The notes under the pieces: generated by a model
The model's database searches: none
Seen by the model: only the letters and a program-made list of their open reading frames with translations
Told to the model about the DNA's origin: nothing
Position numbers and translations under genes: made by a program
DNA from: Oscillospiraceae bacterium
Lineage (GTDB): Bacteria; Bacillota; Clostridia; Oscillospirales; Oscillospiraceae
Assembly (NCBI GenBank): GCA_017397565.1
Contig: JAFQIL010000037.1
Coordinates: forward strand, 24,148-88,147
Length of the DNA stretch: 64,000 nucleotides
Reading direction: 5' to 3'
Part shown: positions 52,301 to 60,728 of the stretch, piece by piece
Position numbering within the stretch: position 1 is the first letter of the stretch
Layout: every line of letters begins with the position of its first letter

Positions 52301-52765
52301 ATCCACCATGGTTTGGTTATTTTTGCGAATGGCATGGCTCTGTTCTTCCACCAAAGCTTCCAACTGCCATTGGTGGGTATACAGCTTTGCCAGGATCTGC
52401 ACCCGGTGCAAAATGATGAGACTGGTGTAGGGCTTGTGGACCACATCTGCCGCACCCATCATAAAGGCCAGCTCTTCCCGCTGACCGGTACCCACAGGGG
52501 TTACCAGGCAGATTACGGGGATAGCATGATTGTCAGCAGAATTTGCGGCATTTACAAGCTCCTGCAGCTTTGCGCCGTCAGCTAAGGGCAGATCCGCCAC
52601 AACGGCAGCAATGTAATTGGCATTTTGCTCCAAAAGCATGGCAGCCTGCGGCACATCCTCAGCTTCCAGCAAATAGTAATGGGACTCAAAAACAGCATAA
52701 AGATTCCGGCGATCGCTGTTGGCATCGCCGACAAGGAGCAAGGTATCTTTCATACGGGACTTCAT
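49349..52765 (-). CDS. REC/HD-GYP/PAS/GGDEF/GAF cyclic-di-GMP enzyme
   Basis: 1138 residues. Order: receiver-like domain (about 5-125, KPYTS retained but the phosphoacceptor region is DANSD/ADLPLADG); HD-GYP phosphodiesterase (about 150-350, HDIGKISIPD and HHERWDGRGYP, intact); at least two PAS/PAC regions; GGDEF cyclase (about 770-925) with an intact IGGDEF and an RxxD product-inhibition site RSYD; C-terminal GAF-like domain. It is therefore predicted to both make and break c-di-GMP under several signals. The start at 52765 follows GGAGGGC. Confidence 0.9.
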   Translation of the reverse strand: MKSRMKDTLLLVGDANSDRRNLYAVFESHYYLLEAEDVPQAAMLLEQNANYIAAVVADLPLADGAKLQELVNAANSADNHAIPVICLVTPVGTGQREELAFMMGAADVVHKPYTSLIILHRVQILAKLYTHQWQLEALVEEQSHAIRKNNQTMVDTLSSIIEYRSTESGNHVLRLRRFTQVLLQEVARCCPEYQLDEYVIDRISSAASLHDIGKISIPDSILNKPGKLTEEEFELMKTHTTVGAQLTEQIGDIGDPMYLRYIYNICLSHHERWDGRGYPQGLKGDDIPICAQVVGLADAYDALTSARIYKPPFTHKEAVNMILNGECGLFSPKLLECFKRVRGIFAELSSQYSDGYSPKSDQIHLPLPGPELKEHSLTALELSHLKYQTVLHHLNDTVIELDVSHHNYHVIYNPNPDFVSFFQNASFEEMSLRLMADGVHPDDAESMDAMRSQLRQLLFTQNQRKHSFRCHIYSHLYQKTFPYEITLLRVKTDNPDQKIVIAIFHNLQNDVSGEHPAYLDNVPDLSLFYGLSGGALCCQPNEEMTILKGIGSIFPLCGYSAQQIEAQFKNSFIAMIHPEDREVLISTLTESSRSLNTWECSIRLLRNGLDPVWVLCKGQSNVNSLGQDIHTLILTDISNLKQKERWLESRSSLHNSLVGLSEGVIIEWEPETQKLNYSDRWKQMFGYPMSIAELTPGGASHVHPDDIPQLQSKIRHLMTSDQSGVVDLRIANNEGRYIWCRLRAKAIRDATGKIQQMNAILYDIDELKRDALAMRKQAERDSLTKLLNKASSQQQVTEYLESRDPEAGAALLIMDLDNFKSINDTLGHLYGDAVLTQIGSTLQNFFRSYDVIGRIGGDEFMILLKNIPNRELVEERCQLLVDTFREMLHKLMPKLQVSVSVGVALVPKHGTDYAELFHHADEALYAAKRAGKCQYHIYSTQDAYQALSEETLHTRIDSDEQPSLLGETLMRFVFHRLYESRDVDTTINELLAYIGTQFNVSRVYIFENNDDNTTCSNTFEWCNEGIEPEKDNLQNLSYLTDLAGWPDVYKDNGVLYCADINELEPRFRDIVEPQGIKSMLHCAIMDRGVFRGYVGFDECTANYLWTQEQISMLQFMAEVLAVFLIKHRSLDQANGKKQ

Positions 52766-52988
52766 AAATCGCCCTCCGTTTTCTGTGTTAAGTGTATCAT
52801 AACAGAGGAAAAAACAGATTGCAAGCAACTTTTTGCGTCAGTTTGCGGAAAGGAATGCCGGTTAATTTTTTGGTAAAATAAATTTTTAAAAAAATTGTGT
52901 AAATATTCAAAATATAACCGTTCCTGTAACCGGGGCATGATATAACTAGGCCATAAACAGAGCCCATGATTTGGAAAGGGGGAATCAC

Positions 52989-53408
52989 ATGGCGATTAGT
53001 GGCTATAGCGAAGAATACCGAACCACCTTAGTTTGTGTGGATTCCTACCACAAAGGAGTCCCGCAGGGCAGGCTCTATAACCCGTATCTGACTGCGGAAA
53101 AAAACTTTCAAAGCTTGACTCAGTTTTTGCAGAGCATGGAAAGAACTTTGGAAATGATGGATTTTCCGAAAGCGTTCACAGTGACCCGAACCTTCGCGCC
53201 GCTTCCGGATCATGCCACAGGCCCACCGCTGAGTCAATCCAGGCCGGGAGACCTGGCAACCTTCGCAGTCAAGATTCTTTTCCGACAAAATGCCAGCTGG
53301 CAAGGGTCAGTCACCTGGCTGGAAGGGAAGCGGGAGCAGAGCTTCCGCAGCGTGCTGGAGCTGATCCTTCTGATGAGCACGGCACTGGAAACACAAAAAG
53401 CATCTTAA
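52989..53408 (+). CDS. Unrecognised 139-residue protein
   Basis: MAISGYSEEYRTTLVCVDSY... has no signal peptide, membrane segment or motif I know. It is mixed alpha/beta, with a central SQSRPGDLATFAVKILFRQN and a helical C-terminus. The start at 52989 follows AAAGGGGG. It is divergent from the c-di-GMP enzyme gene and precedes the c-di-GMP riboswitch, so a link to that signal is possible but not shown. Confidence 0.6.
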   Translation: MAISGYSEEYRTTLVCVDSYHKGVPQGRLYNPYLTAEKNFQSLTQFLQSMERTLEMMDFPKAFTVTRTFAPLPDHATGPPLSQSRPGDLATFAVKILFRQNASWQGSVTWLEGKREQSFRSVLELILLMSTALETQKAS

Positions 53409-53439
53409 ATCTGAAAAAAGTCAACCACAGGAAGAAAGT

Positions 53440-53525
53440 ATTGAAAATGGCAAACTGCCCGAAAGGACAGGACGCAAAGCAAGCGGGCTAAGGCTCAACA
53501 AGCTACGCCGGCGCGGCTGCCGATA
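53440..53525 (+). promoter_or_regulatory. Cyclic di-GMP-I (GEMM-I) riboswitch
   Basis: The conserved core is present: GGCAAAC (53449-53455), the GAAA tetraloop (53461-53464), GGACGCAAAGC (53470-53480), CGGGCTAAGG, and GCGGCTGCCGA closing the P1 stem. Downstream, TTGTTTCC (53528-53535) can pair with GGAGAACAA (53549-53557) over the ribosome binding site, so translational control is likely. It lies 40 bases upstream of the vWA surface-protein gene. Confidence 0.9.
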
Positions 53526-53561
53526 TTTTGTTTCCCCCCAACATGAAAGGAGAACAAAATA

Positions 53562-56500
53562 ATGGCAAAGAAGATTATCAACAAGAGAGTTATCGCAATC
53601 CTGCTGACCCTGGTCATGCTGTTCAACGGCCTGCAGATTATCGGCACCGCCGTAGAAAATGACGAATTTTCTCTGGTGCAGAATTTCGCGGACACCTACT
53701 ACAAGCAGGACGGCTCCACCGGCTCTGCCTCTGACTGGGAGATCCACCTGTCCAAGACCGCAGCCTCTGCCGGTAAGGACAATTTGTTCAACATCACCCT
53801 GAAGGTCGAAACCAAGGACACCGTCACTCAGCTGGCAGGCTCCACCGATGGTGCCGTAGTCCTGGTGCTGGACGTTTCCAACTCTATGGATAAGGCAGAG
53901 ACCGGCTGCACCCATGAAAATTGCACAGCTAAGAAAAACGCAGCGATCCACTGTACGAAATACGAGCGTGAGAAACCCTGGAGAGACTCCTGCGAGAACT
54001 GCGGACAGACCGAGGCTCAGCACAGCGAGCATCATAAGTATGTAGAGAAGACCCAGCTGGACAGCCTGAAGGCTGCTGTAGCGGATTTCCTGGATGCTTT
54101 TGCAAAGGATGCCGCTGCCGGCGAAAAGCGGCTGGTCTCCGTAGTCGTCTTTGGCACCAAAGCTAAGACCATCCAGACTTGGGTGGATGTATCCAATGCC
54201 AATGACCGTGCTGCCCTGATCAGCAAGATCAACACCCTCTCCACCGGCGATGGCGCGTACCTGGGCAACAATTACCTGTTCAATGGCGGCACCAATATGG
54301 AAGGTGGCCTGGTTTTGGCCCGTAACCTGCTGAAGCAGAACGCTGTTGCAGGCATTCCTGTGGCGAATCAGAGCCTGATCCTCTTCAGCGACGGCGCCCC
54401 CACCGCTTGCGTCAGCAATGCCGAGAGCACTGCAGTCGACGAGATCGGCTACGCTGGCAATGACACCGGCACGCAGACTGACCGGGCTGACTACAATGAT
54501 ATCGCATCCATCCTCTCCGGCGTTTCCGCCGCCAAGATCGCCGTGGCTTACAACTACAATGACGAGCTGGACATTTTGAAGGTTCCTCCCTTTACCCGGG
54601 TGCTCAACAGCGGCGCAGATAGCCTGAGCGTGGACCTGCAGGGTGAGGCAGGCAAGGTCATCACCAATAAGACCAATGCTTCCACCGTTACCGACCCCAT
54701 GGGCACCGGCGTTTCCATGGTCACCGTTACCACTAACTACAACCAAGTCAATCAGCAATGGGACCTGAGCAAGTATACCCCCGTCATTGCCAACGGTATC
54801 ACTACCTATACCATTACTTACCAGGTAGAGCTGGATCCCATGGCAGTGGAGCTGGATCCTGAATACCCCGGCTACACCGTTCTGACTCCCGCCAATGGCG
54901 CTACCACTCTGAACTATACCTATGGTGAGAACGCAACACCTGTCAAGGCTGACTTCAACGAGCCCAACATTCGCGGTGTCCGCAGCTTCACAGTTCGCTA
55001 TGAATATGAAGGCAACATTCCCGAAGGCGCTCCTGCCGTTCCCGCTACCCAGACCTATAAGGCCGGCGTTTCCGTGCAGGTTGCCCCAGTCCCCACTCTG
55101 AAGAACTACACCTTCTCCGGCTGGAGCAAGTCCGACTTCGTGATGCCCGCTGAGGATGTTGTGATCATCGGCTCCTGGACTGAGAATGCCAAGTATAACT
55201 ACAGCCTGACCTATGATGCCAACTTTGGCACAGGCGAGACCAAAGCAGACGCTGAGAACGTTACCAATACCTATGCAGTATCCCACAACATCACTGTGGA
55301 CACCAACACCTTCGTTCGTGAAAACTACACCTTCGCCGGCTGGAATACCGAAGCCGATGGCTCCGGCAAGACCTACGTAGCAGACAACATCGTAGCTCTG
55401 ACCGCCGAGAATAACACCGAGATCCTGTACGCACAGTGGATCGAGAACACCAAGTATGCCTACACCGTGATCTATGACGCCAACTTCGGCGCAGGCGAGA
55501 CCAAGGCAGATGCCGAAAATGTTATCGGCACCTACGCAACCGAGTACACCATCGGTGTGGATGCCAACACCTTTGTTCGTGAAAACCACACCTTCATCGG
55601 CTGGTCCACTGAGCCCAATGGCGAAGTGATCTATCATGCCGGCGATGAGATCCACTTCGTAGAAGGCGGCGAGGAAGTCCTTTACGCCCAGTGGGTGGAG
55701 CACACCAAGTACAGCTACACCGTGATCTACAATGGCAACGGCGGCACCCTGGTGAATGGCGGCCTGTCTTACGGTGACAGCCAGAATGTCCAGCAGACCT
55801 ACAGTACCACCCATAATGTGGATGTGGATACCAATTCTTTCATTCGCGAAAACTACACCTTCATCGGCTGGAACACCGAAGCTGACGGCACCGGTAAGGC
55901 CTACGCTGCCAATGATGTCATCGCCCTGACCGCCGAGAACAATACCGAGACCCTGTACGCTCAGTGGAGCGAGAACCCCAAGTATGACTACAGCGTGATC
56001 TACAACGCCAACTTTGGCGAGAATGAGACCAAGGCTGATGCCGAAAATGTTACCGGTATCTATCAGACCGCTTACAACATCGGCGTGAATGAAAACACCT
56101 TCGTTCGTGAAAACTACACCTTTATCGGCTGGAACACCGAAGCTGACGGCACCGGCAAGGCCTATGCTGCCAACGATGTCATCGCTCTGACTGCCGAAAA
56201 CAACAATGAGAGCCTGTACGCACAGTGGGAAATCAACACCTACGACTACATCGTGAACTACTGGGTCAGAGTCAACGAGGAAGCTTATGTGATCTTCGCC
56301 GGTGAGCTGGGAGGCGCACCCGTCGGTGAGAAGGTTGCCGTTGGCAGCGTTATCGACCAGGCTTACCTGACCGAAAAAGGTCTGCCCGAAACTCTGACCG
56401 ATGCTGAGCACACCTACGAACTTGCCGTATTCCAGGGCGTTGTCGTAGCAGATGCAGAAAACATCGTCAACGTATACTACACTTGCGTAGTGGAAGAGGA

Positions 56501-56762
56501 AGTTGAGACTCCCGAACCCCCTGTAGTACCTCCTGTGGATCCTGAGGATCCTGAGGAGCCCGAGGAGCCCGAGGAACCCGAGGAACCCGAGGATGTGGAG
56601 ATTCCCGATGAGGATGTTCCCCTGGGCGGCCAGCCCGGCGACACCCTCCCCAAGACCGGTGACCCCATTTACATCTACATCGGTTCTGCCGCTGTATCCG
56701 CTGCCGGTTTGGTAGGCCTGTTCCTGGCTAAGAACAGAAAAGAGGAAGAAGAGGAAGAATAA
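53562..56762 (+). CDS. LPxTG-like vWA surface protein with InlB-type repeats
   Basis: 1066 residues. A signal peptide (1-31) precedes a vWA domain with MIDAS DVSNS (104-108). A Cys/His-rich insert follows (C116, C121, C131, C144, C147, H154, H157, H158). Four to five Listeria-Bacteroides-type repeats of about 90 residues run from about 540 to 890, each with a form of NYTFIGWNTEADGTGK. The sortase motif LPKTG (1029-1033), a hydrophobic helix and an unusual acidic tail NRKEEEEEE follow. It is anchored to the wall and probably adhesive. The c-di-GMP-I riboswitch controls it. Confidence 0.9.
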   Translation: MAKKIINKRVIAILLTLVMLFNGLQIIGTAVENDEFSLVQNFADTYYKQDGSTGSASDWEIHLSKTAASAGKDNLFNITLKVETKDTVTQLAGSTDGAVVLVLDVSNSMDKAETGCTHENCTAKKNAAIHCTKYEREKPWRDSCENCGQTEAQHSEHHKYVEKTQLDSLKAAVADFLDAFAKDAAAGEKRLVSVVVFGTKAKTIQTWVDVSNANDRAALISKINTLSTGDGAYLGNNYLFNGGTNMEGGLVLARNLLKQNAVAGIPVANQSLILFSDGAPTACVSNAESTAVDEIGYAGNDTGTQTDRADYNDIASILSGVSAAKIAVAYNYNDELDILKVPPFTRVLNSGADSLSVDLQGEAGKVITNKTNASTVTDPMGTGVSMVTVTTNYNQVNQQWDLSKYTPVIANGITTYTITYQVELDPMAVELDPEYPGYTVLTPANGATTLNYTYGENATPVKADFNEPNIRGVRSFTVRYEYEGNIPEGAPAVPATQTYKAGVSVQVAPVPTLKNYTFSGWSKSDFVMPAEDVVIIGSWTENAKYNYSLTYDANFGTGETKADAENVTNTYAVSHNITVDTNTFVRENYTFAGWNTEADGSGKTYVADNIVALTAENNTEILYAQWIENTKYAYTVIYDANFGAGETKADAENVIGTYATEYTIGVDANTFVRENHTFIGWSTEPNGEVIYHAGDEIHFVEGGEEVLYAQWVEHTKYSYTVIYNGNGGTLVNGGLSYGDSQNVQQTYSTTHNVDVDTNSFIRENYTFIGWNTEADGTGKAYAANDVIALTAENNTETLYAQWSENPKYDYSVIYNANFGENETKADAENVTGIYQTAYNIGVNENTFVRENYTFIGWNTEADGTGKAYAANDVIALTAENNNESLYAQWEINTYDYIVNYWVRVNEEAYVIFAGELGGAPVGEKVAVGSVIDQAYLTEKGLPETLTDAEHTYELAVFQGVVVADAENIVNVYYTCVVEEEVETPEPPVVPPVDPEDPEEPEEPEEPEEPEDVEIPDEDVPLGGQPGDTLPKTGDPIYIYIGSAAVSAAGLVGLFLAKNRKEEEEEE

Positions 56763-56797
56763 TCAAACCGAAGCTTCTCTAACGAATAAAACCTAAG

Positions 56798-56832
56798 AAA
56801 AGGGCTTGTTGCAAAATGCAACAAGCCCTTTT
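56798..56832 (+). terminator. Terminator after the vWA gene
   Basis: AAAAGGGCTTGTTGC with GCAACAAGCCCTTTT. Confidence 0.8.
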
Positions 56833-56860
56833 GACAGGTGTTGTGACGAAAAAGCAAAAC

Positions 56861-56881
56861 GGCGTCGGAAGATCCGACGCC
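56861..56881 (-). terminator. Terminator after rpmB
   Basis: GGCGTCGGA with TCCGACGCC, then GTTTTGC on the minus strand. Confidence 0.65.
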
Positions 56882-56897
56882 GTATTGTTTACTGCAA

Positions 56898-57086
56898 TTA
56901 GATGGCCCGCTCGACCTTGTTGGAACGGAGGCATCTGGTACAAGCGTACACATGGCACGCAGTTCCGTTGACAACCGCCTTAACACGCTTTACGTTGGGC
57001 TTCCAGGTACGGTTGGAGCGTCTGTGGGAGTGGGAAACCTTAATGCCGAAAGTTACGCCCTTACCACAAAAATCACACTTAGCCAT
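56898..57086 (-). CDS. rpmB: 50S ribosomal protein L28
   Basis: 62 residues, the usual L28 length. MAKCDFCGKGVTFGIKVSHS and TWKPNVKRVKAVVNG are characteristic. Two CxxC pairs (CDFC and CTRC) mark the zinc-binding form. It is monocistronic, with a terminator downstream. Confidence 0.95.
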   Translation of the reverse strand: MAKCDFCGKGVTFGIKVSHSHRRSNRTWKPNVKRVKAVVNGTACHVYACTRCLRSNKVERAI

Positions 57087-57202
57087 TCACTGCACCTCCT
57101 ATCCGAATGATTCATAAATACACTACTTTCGCAGTCGCTTAGATATGATAGCAGAGTTTTCAGAAAAATGCAAGTGTTTTTTTGCTTTTTTTCAAAATTA
57201 TG

Positions 57203-57231
57203 TTGATATTCCTTGGATGCAAAGGTATAAT
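57203..57231 (+). promoter_or_regulatory. Promoter of hprK
   Basis: TTGATA (57203-57208), a 17-base spacer and TATAAT (57226-57231). Confidence 0.7.
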
Positions 57232-57261
57232 GGCAATAAATAAAAGAAAGGAGTGGAGCAA

Positions 57262-58209
57262 ATGCCGGATGTATACACAGTTCCTTTGACAACGCTTGTA
57301 GATGAATTCCGTTTGGATGTCATTTTTCAGTCCTCTGACTATGAAAGCATTCAATTAACGGTAGAAGATGTTGCCCGTCCTGCTCTGCAGGTTGCCGGTT
57401 ATTTTGATCATTTTGAGCCTGCCCGGCTGCAGGTCCTTGGGAATGTGGAGATGAGCTATCTGCGAAAACTCAGCTCCCAGGAACGGTTAAAGACATTTGA
57501 CCGCCTGTTTTCTTATAAGATCCCAGCATTGGTGCTGGCCAGAAACTTTGAACCGGACAGTGAGTGCCTGGAAATGGCCCAAAAGCATAATGTTACCTTG
57601 CTTCGCAGCCAGGAAACCACATCCTCTTTGATTTCCGGCATTATCACCAGCCTTCGTGCCAAGCTTGCCCCCCGGATCACCCGTCACGGTGTTTTGGTGG
57701 AGGTCTACGGTGAGGGATTGCTTCTTATCGGTGACAGCGGTATCGGCAAAAGTGAGGCTGCTGTGGAGCTGCTGAAGCGCGGCCACCGGTTGATTGCGGA
57801 CGATGCAGTGGAGATTCGAAAAATTTCCGGCAGCACCCTGGTGGGCAACGCACCGGAAATGATCCGCAATTATATCGAGCTGCGTGGAATCGGTATCGTT
57901 AATGTTGCAAAGCTCTTTGGTATGGGTGCAGTCCGTGCAGAAAATGAGATCAACCTGGTGGTCAACATTGTGCCTTGGAAGAACCAGGAGGTCTACGACC
58001 GGTTGGGTCTGGAAAACCAGTATATGGAGCTGCTGGGGGTCAAAATTCCCATGAACACCATTCCCATCACCCCGGGCAGAAACCTGGCGGTGATTTTGGA
58101 AGTGGCGGCTATGAATAACCGGCAAAGGAAAATGGGCTACAATGCGGCGGTGGAGTTTACCGAGCAGATCAACCGCCGTTTTGACGATCAGACAGGTGCT
58201 TCTGTATGA
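57262..58209 (+). CDS. hprK: HPr kinase/phosphorylase
   Basis: 315 residues. P-loop GDSGIGKS (157-164), RLIADDAVEIRK, and the C-terminal signature PGRNLAVILEVAAMNNRQ. It phosphorylates HPr on Ser46 and so controls carbon catabolite repression in Firmicutes. The start ATG at 57262 is 9 bases after GAAAGGAG; a GTG at 57253 is too close. Its stop overlaps the next start (ATGA). Confidence 0.95.
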   Translation: MPDVYTVPLTTLVDEFRLDVIFQSSDYESIQLTVEDVARPALQVAGYFDHFEPARLQVLGNVEMSYLRKLSSQERLKTFDRLFSYKIPALVLARNFEPDSECLEMAQKHNVTLLRSQETTSSLISGIITSLRAKLAPRITRHGVLVEVYGEGLLLIGDSGIGKSEAAVELLKRGHRLIADDAVEIRKISGSTLVGNAPEMIRNYIELRGIGIVNVAKLFGMGAVRAENEINLVVNIVPWKNQEVYDRLGLENQYMELLGVKIPMNTIPITPGRNLAVILEVAAMNNRQRKMGYNAAVEFTEQINRRFDDQTGASV

Positions 58210-59171
58210 AAGAAATCACCATAGGCAGTAACGATGCCGGTCAGCGGCTGGACAGATTTTTAAGCAAGGCCGTTCCGCTGCTCCCGGCATCCCTTGCCCA
58301 AAAGTATATTCGTTTGAAGCGGATCAAGTTAAACGGCGGTCGCGCCCAGCGGGACAGCCGCCTGCAAGCAGGGGATCTGCTGCAGCTTTATATCAACGAT
58401 GAGTTTTTTGATAAACCCCGGGAGGATAATGCCTTTTTGACGGTAGCAGTTCCGAAGCTGCAAATCGTCTATGAAGATGAACACATCTTGCTGGCGGATA
58501 AGCGCCCGGGTCTGGCGGTTCATCCCCACGATGGTGCTGAGTACGGAAAAACCCTCATCGATCATATCCAGGCATATTTGTACCAAAAGCGGGAGTGGCG
58601 CCCCCGGGAGGAGAATTCCTTTACCCCGGCACTGTGTAACCGCATTGATCGCAATACCGGCGGCATTGTCATTGCGGCAAAAACGGCAGATGCCTTGCGG
58701 ATCTTAAACCAAAAGATCAAGGATCGGGAACTGGATAAACGGTATCTTGCCATCGTGGAGGGGACGCCCAAGCCCAAAGAGGGAAGCCTGAAGGGATATC
58801 TTTTTAAGGATGCCAGGAAAAACCGGGTGTTTGTAACGGATTCTCCCCAGCCGGGCTCTAAATCCTGCCAAACAAATTATAAGGTGCTGGCATCTCAAAA
58901 CGGCCTGTCTTTGGTGGAATGTGAGCTCATTACCGGCAGAACCCATCAAATTCGTGCCCAATTTGCCCATGCCGGGCACCCGCTTTTGGGGGACGGCAAG
59001 TACGGCAAGCTGGATAAGCGGTTTGACCGGAATTATCAGGCACTGTATTCTTATAAGCTGACATTTGACTTTTCCACAGATGCCGGTGTGTTGGCCTACC
59101 TGAACGGAAAACAATTCGCGGTTTCCCAGGTAGATTTTGTGGAACAATATTTCCCGGAAATAAAAATTTAA
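58206..59171 (+). CDS. RluA-family pseudouridine synthase
   Basis: 321 residues. An N-terminal S4-type region (RLDRFLSKAVPLLPA, YIRLKRIKLNG) is followed by the catalytic Asp148 in NRIDRNTGG, with ITGRTHQIRAQFAHAGHPLLGD. It probably isomerises uridine in 23S rRNA. It is coupled to hprK. The catalytic motif uses NRID rather than the common HRLD. Confidence 0.9.
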   Translation: MKEITIGSNDAGQRLDRFLSKAVPLLPASLAQKYIRLKRIKLNGGRAQRDSRLQAGDLLQLYINDEFFDKPREDNAFLTVAVPKLQIVYEDEHILLADKRPGLAVHPHDGAEYGKTLIDHIQAYLYQKREWRPREENSFTPALCNRIDRNTGGIVIAAKTADALRILNQKIKDRELDKRYLAIVEGTPKPKEGSLKGYLFKDARKNRVFVTDSPQPGSKSCQTNYKVLASQNGLSLVECELITGRTHQIRAQFAHAGHPLLGDGKYGKLDKRFDRNYQALYSYKLTFDFSTDAGVLAYLNGKQFAVSQVDFVEQYFPEIKI

Positions 59172-59177
59172 GAAAAC

Positions 59178-59208
59178 AGGGACTGTTGCCAAGTAAGCAA
59201 CAGTCCCT
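59178..59208. terminator. Hairpin after the RluA-family gene
   Basis: AGGGACTGTTGCC with GCAACAGTCCCT, but a weak T run; it is the better terminator on the minus strand. Confidence 0.45.
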
Positions 59209-59250
59209 AAAATTATATAAAGTCATTTTTTGGCATAAAAGCAGCGGAGA

Positions 59251-59404
59251 TCACCCAATAAACCGCCATTTCCCGAGCTATTGACAAAGGCTCCCTCTGA
59301 CGAGGGAGCTGTCAAATTGCCGATATTTGGCAATTTGACTGAGGGAGAGATACGGCTACCCTTCAGTCAAAAATGCCTTTCTTGCGACATTTTCTGACTG
59401 GGGG
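59251..59404. repeat. Dispersed repeat, family C, copy 1
   Basis: CCGCCATTTCCCGAG, GGCTCCCTCTGACGAGGGAG, TGACTGAGGGAGAGAT and a CAGTCAAAAATG...CATTTTCTGACTG palindrome. One end resembles the family B end (GCCATTTCCCG). Confidence 0.6.
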
Positions 59405-59411
59405 ATTGTCC

Positions 59412-60461
59412 TTAGTCTTGCAGAACGGCTGTAATAATACCGCCACCGATCACCAGATCCCCATCGTACAAAACAACAGCCTGGCCCGGAGTGATGGCTC
59501 TTTGAGGCTCCTCAAAAGCTACCCGCACGGTGCCGTCTTCCATAGGATAGACCCAGGCTGGCTGCTCAGTCATCCGGGATCGGGCTCTGGCCTTGACGCA
59601 CATAGGCGCGGTGAGGGCGTCAAAGGGGAACCAGCTCCAACTTGTTGCCAGTAACTCTTTGTGATATAAGGCTTCGTTCGGACCCACCGTAACGGTGTTG
59701 GCTGCCATATCCTTGGCGCAGACATAAACAGGCTCTCCCATGGCGATGCCAAGGCCCTTGCGTTGTCCTAAGGTGTAGGCAATGGCTCCGCTGTGCTTGC
59801 CAACGGGATTTCCCTGCAGATCCAGGAAGCTGCCTTCCGGGTAGGTTTTTCCGGTATATTCCCGGATGAATTTATAAAAATCACCGTCAGGAACAAAGCA
59901 GATGTCCTGACTGTCCCGTTTTCTGGCGTTGATAAAGCCTTGTTCCTCAGCGATTTCCCGGGCCTGCCCCTTGGTAAATGCGCCTAAGGGAAATTGGGCG
60001 TGCCTCAACTGCTCCTGGGTCAACAGACCTAAAAAATAGCTTTGATCCTTGGATTCATCTACGGCCTTGTACAAAAGCTGCCGCCCGGAACCGAGGTCAC
60101 GTTGGATTCTGGCGTAGTGACCTGTTACAATGCTGTCGCAACCCAGCTCCCGGGCTTTTTCCAAAAATCGGTGGAACTTCAAATGTCGGTTACAGGTAAC
60201 ACAGGGGTTTGGTGTCAAACCGGCTTCGTAGCAGCGAATGAAATCCTCAATCACATGCTGCCGAAAATCCTCCCGCAAATCGAATACATGGAAGGGCATG
60301 TGGAGTTTTTCGGCAATTTTCCGGGCATCTTCAATATCCTGAGCCCCGTCGCAGTGAAGCTGCATCGTGGCTGCATGACAGGAAAAGCCCCCTTGCTGTG
60401 TCAAATAGGCGGCAACAGAGCTGTCTACACCACCGCTCATGGCAATCATGGCTTGGGACAC
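59412..60461 (-). CDS. mnmA: tRNA-uridine 2-sulfurtransferase
   Basis: 349 residues. The PP-loop is AMSGGVDSSVAAY; catalytic Cys87 is in LTPNPCVTCNRH and Cys188 in SQDICFVPDGD. The C-terminal AVAFEEP-type barrel fits. It thiolates U34 of Glu, Gln and Lys tRNAs. It starts at 60461 after AAAGGGGG. Confidence 0.95.
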   Translation of the reverse strand: MSQAMIAMSGGVDSSVAAYLTQQGGFSCHAATMQLHCDGAQDIEDARKIAEKLHMPFHVFDLREDFRQHVIEDFIRCYEAGLTPNPCVTCNRHLKFHRFLEKARELGCDSIVTGHYARIQRDLGSGRQLLYKAVDESKDQSYFLGLLTQEQLRHAQFPLGAFTKGQAREIAEEQGFINARKRDSQDICFVPDGDFYKFIREYTGKTYPEGSFLDLQGNPVGKHSGAIAYTLGQRKGLGIAMGEPVYVCAKDMAANTVTVGPNEALYHKELLATSWSWFPFDALTAPMCVKARARSRMTEQPAWVYPMEDGTVRVAFEEPQRAITPGQAVVLYDGDLVIGGGIITAVLQD

Positions 60462-60663
60462 AAAGATACCCCCTTTCCGTTTTTCTTCAGTGTATCATAT
60501 CCGGGATCGGAAAGCAAACCTTTTTGCGGAAAGCGCCATGCAAATCTCCTTCCAAATTCCGAAAATTTGCTATAAATTACTGGAAATGTATAAAATTACT
60601 AATGTTTAGAAACTTTTTGATACAATAATAAATTACAATATGTAACATATTTTGCAAAAGTTC

Positions 60664-60692
60664 TTGCCAAAAGGGGAAATCTCTGTTATAAT
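60664..60692 (+). promoter_or_regulatory. Promoter of the secreted lysozyme gene
   Basis: TTGCCA (60664-60669), a 17-base spacer and TATAAT (60687-60692). The 60462-60660 stretch is AT-rich with no gene seen. Confidence 0.7.
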
Positions 60693-60728
60693 GTCGAAAG
60701 AAGTCTTTTTTGGAAGGAGCAAGAAACT

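Noticed and set aside
53421-56411. 996-codon open frame antisense to the vWA gene
   Set aside because: It mirrors the repeat coding sequence, has no ribosome binding site and its protein is a low-complexity shadow.
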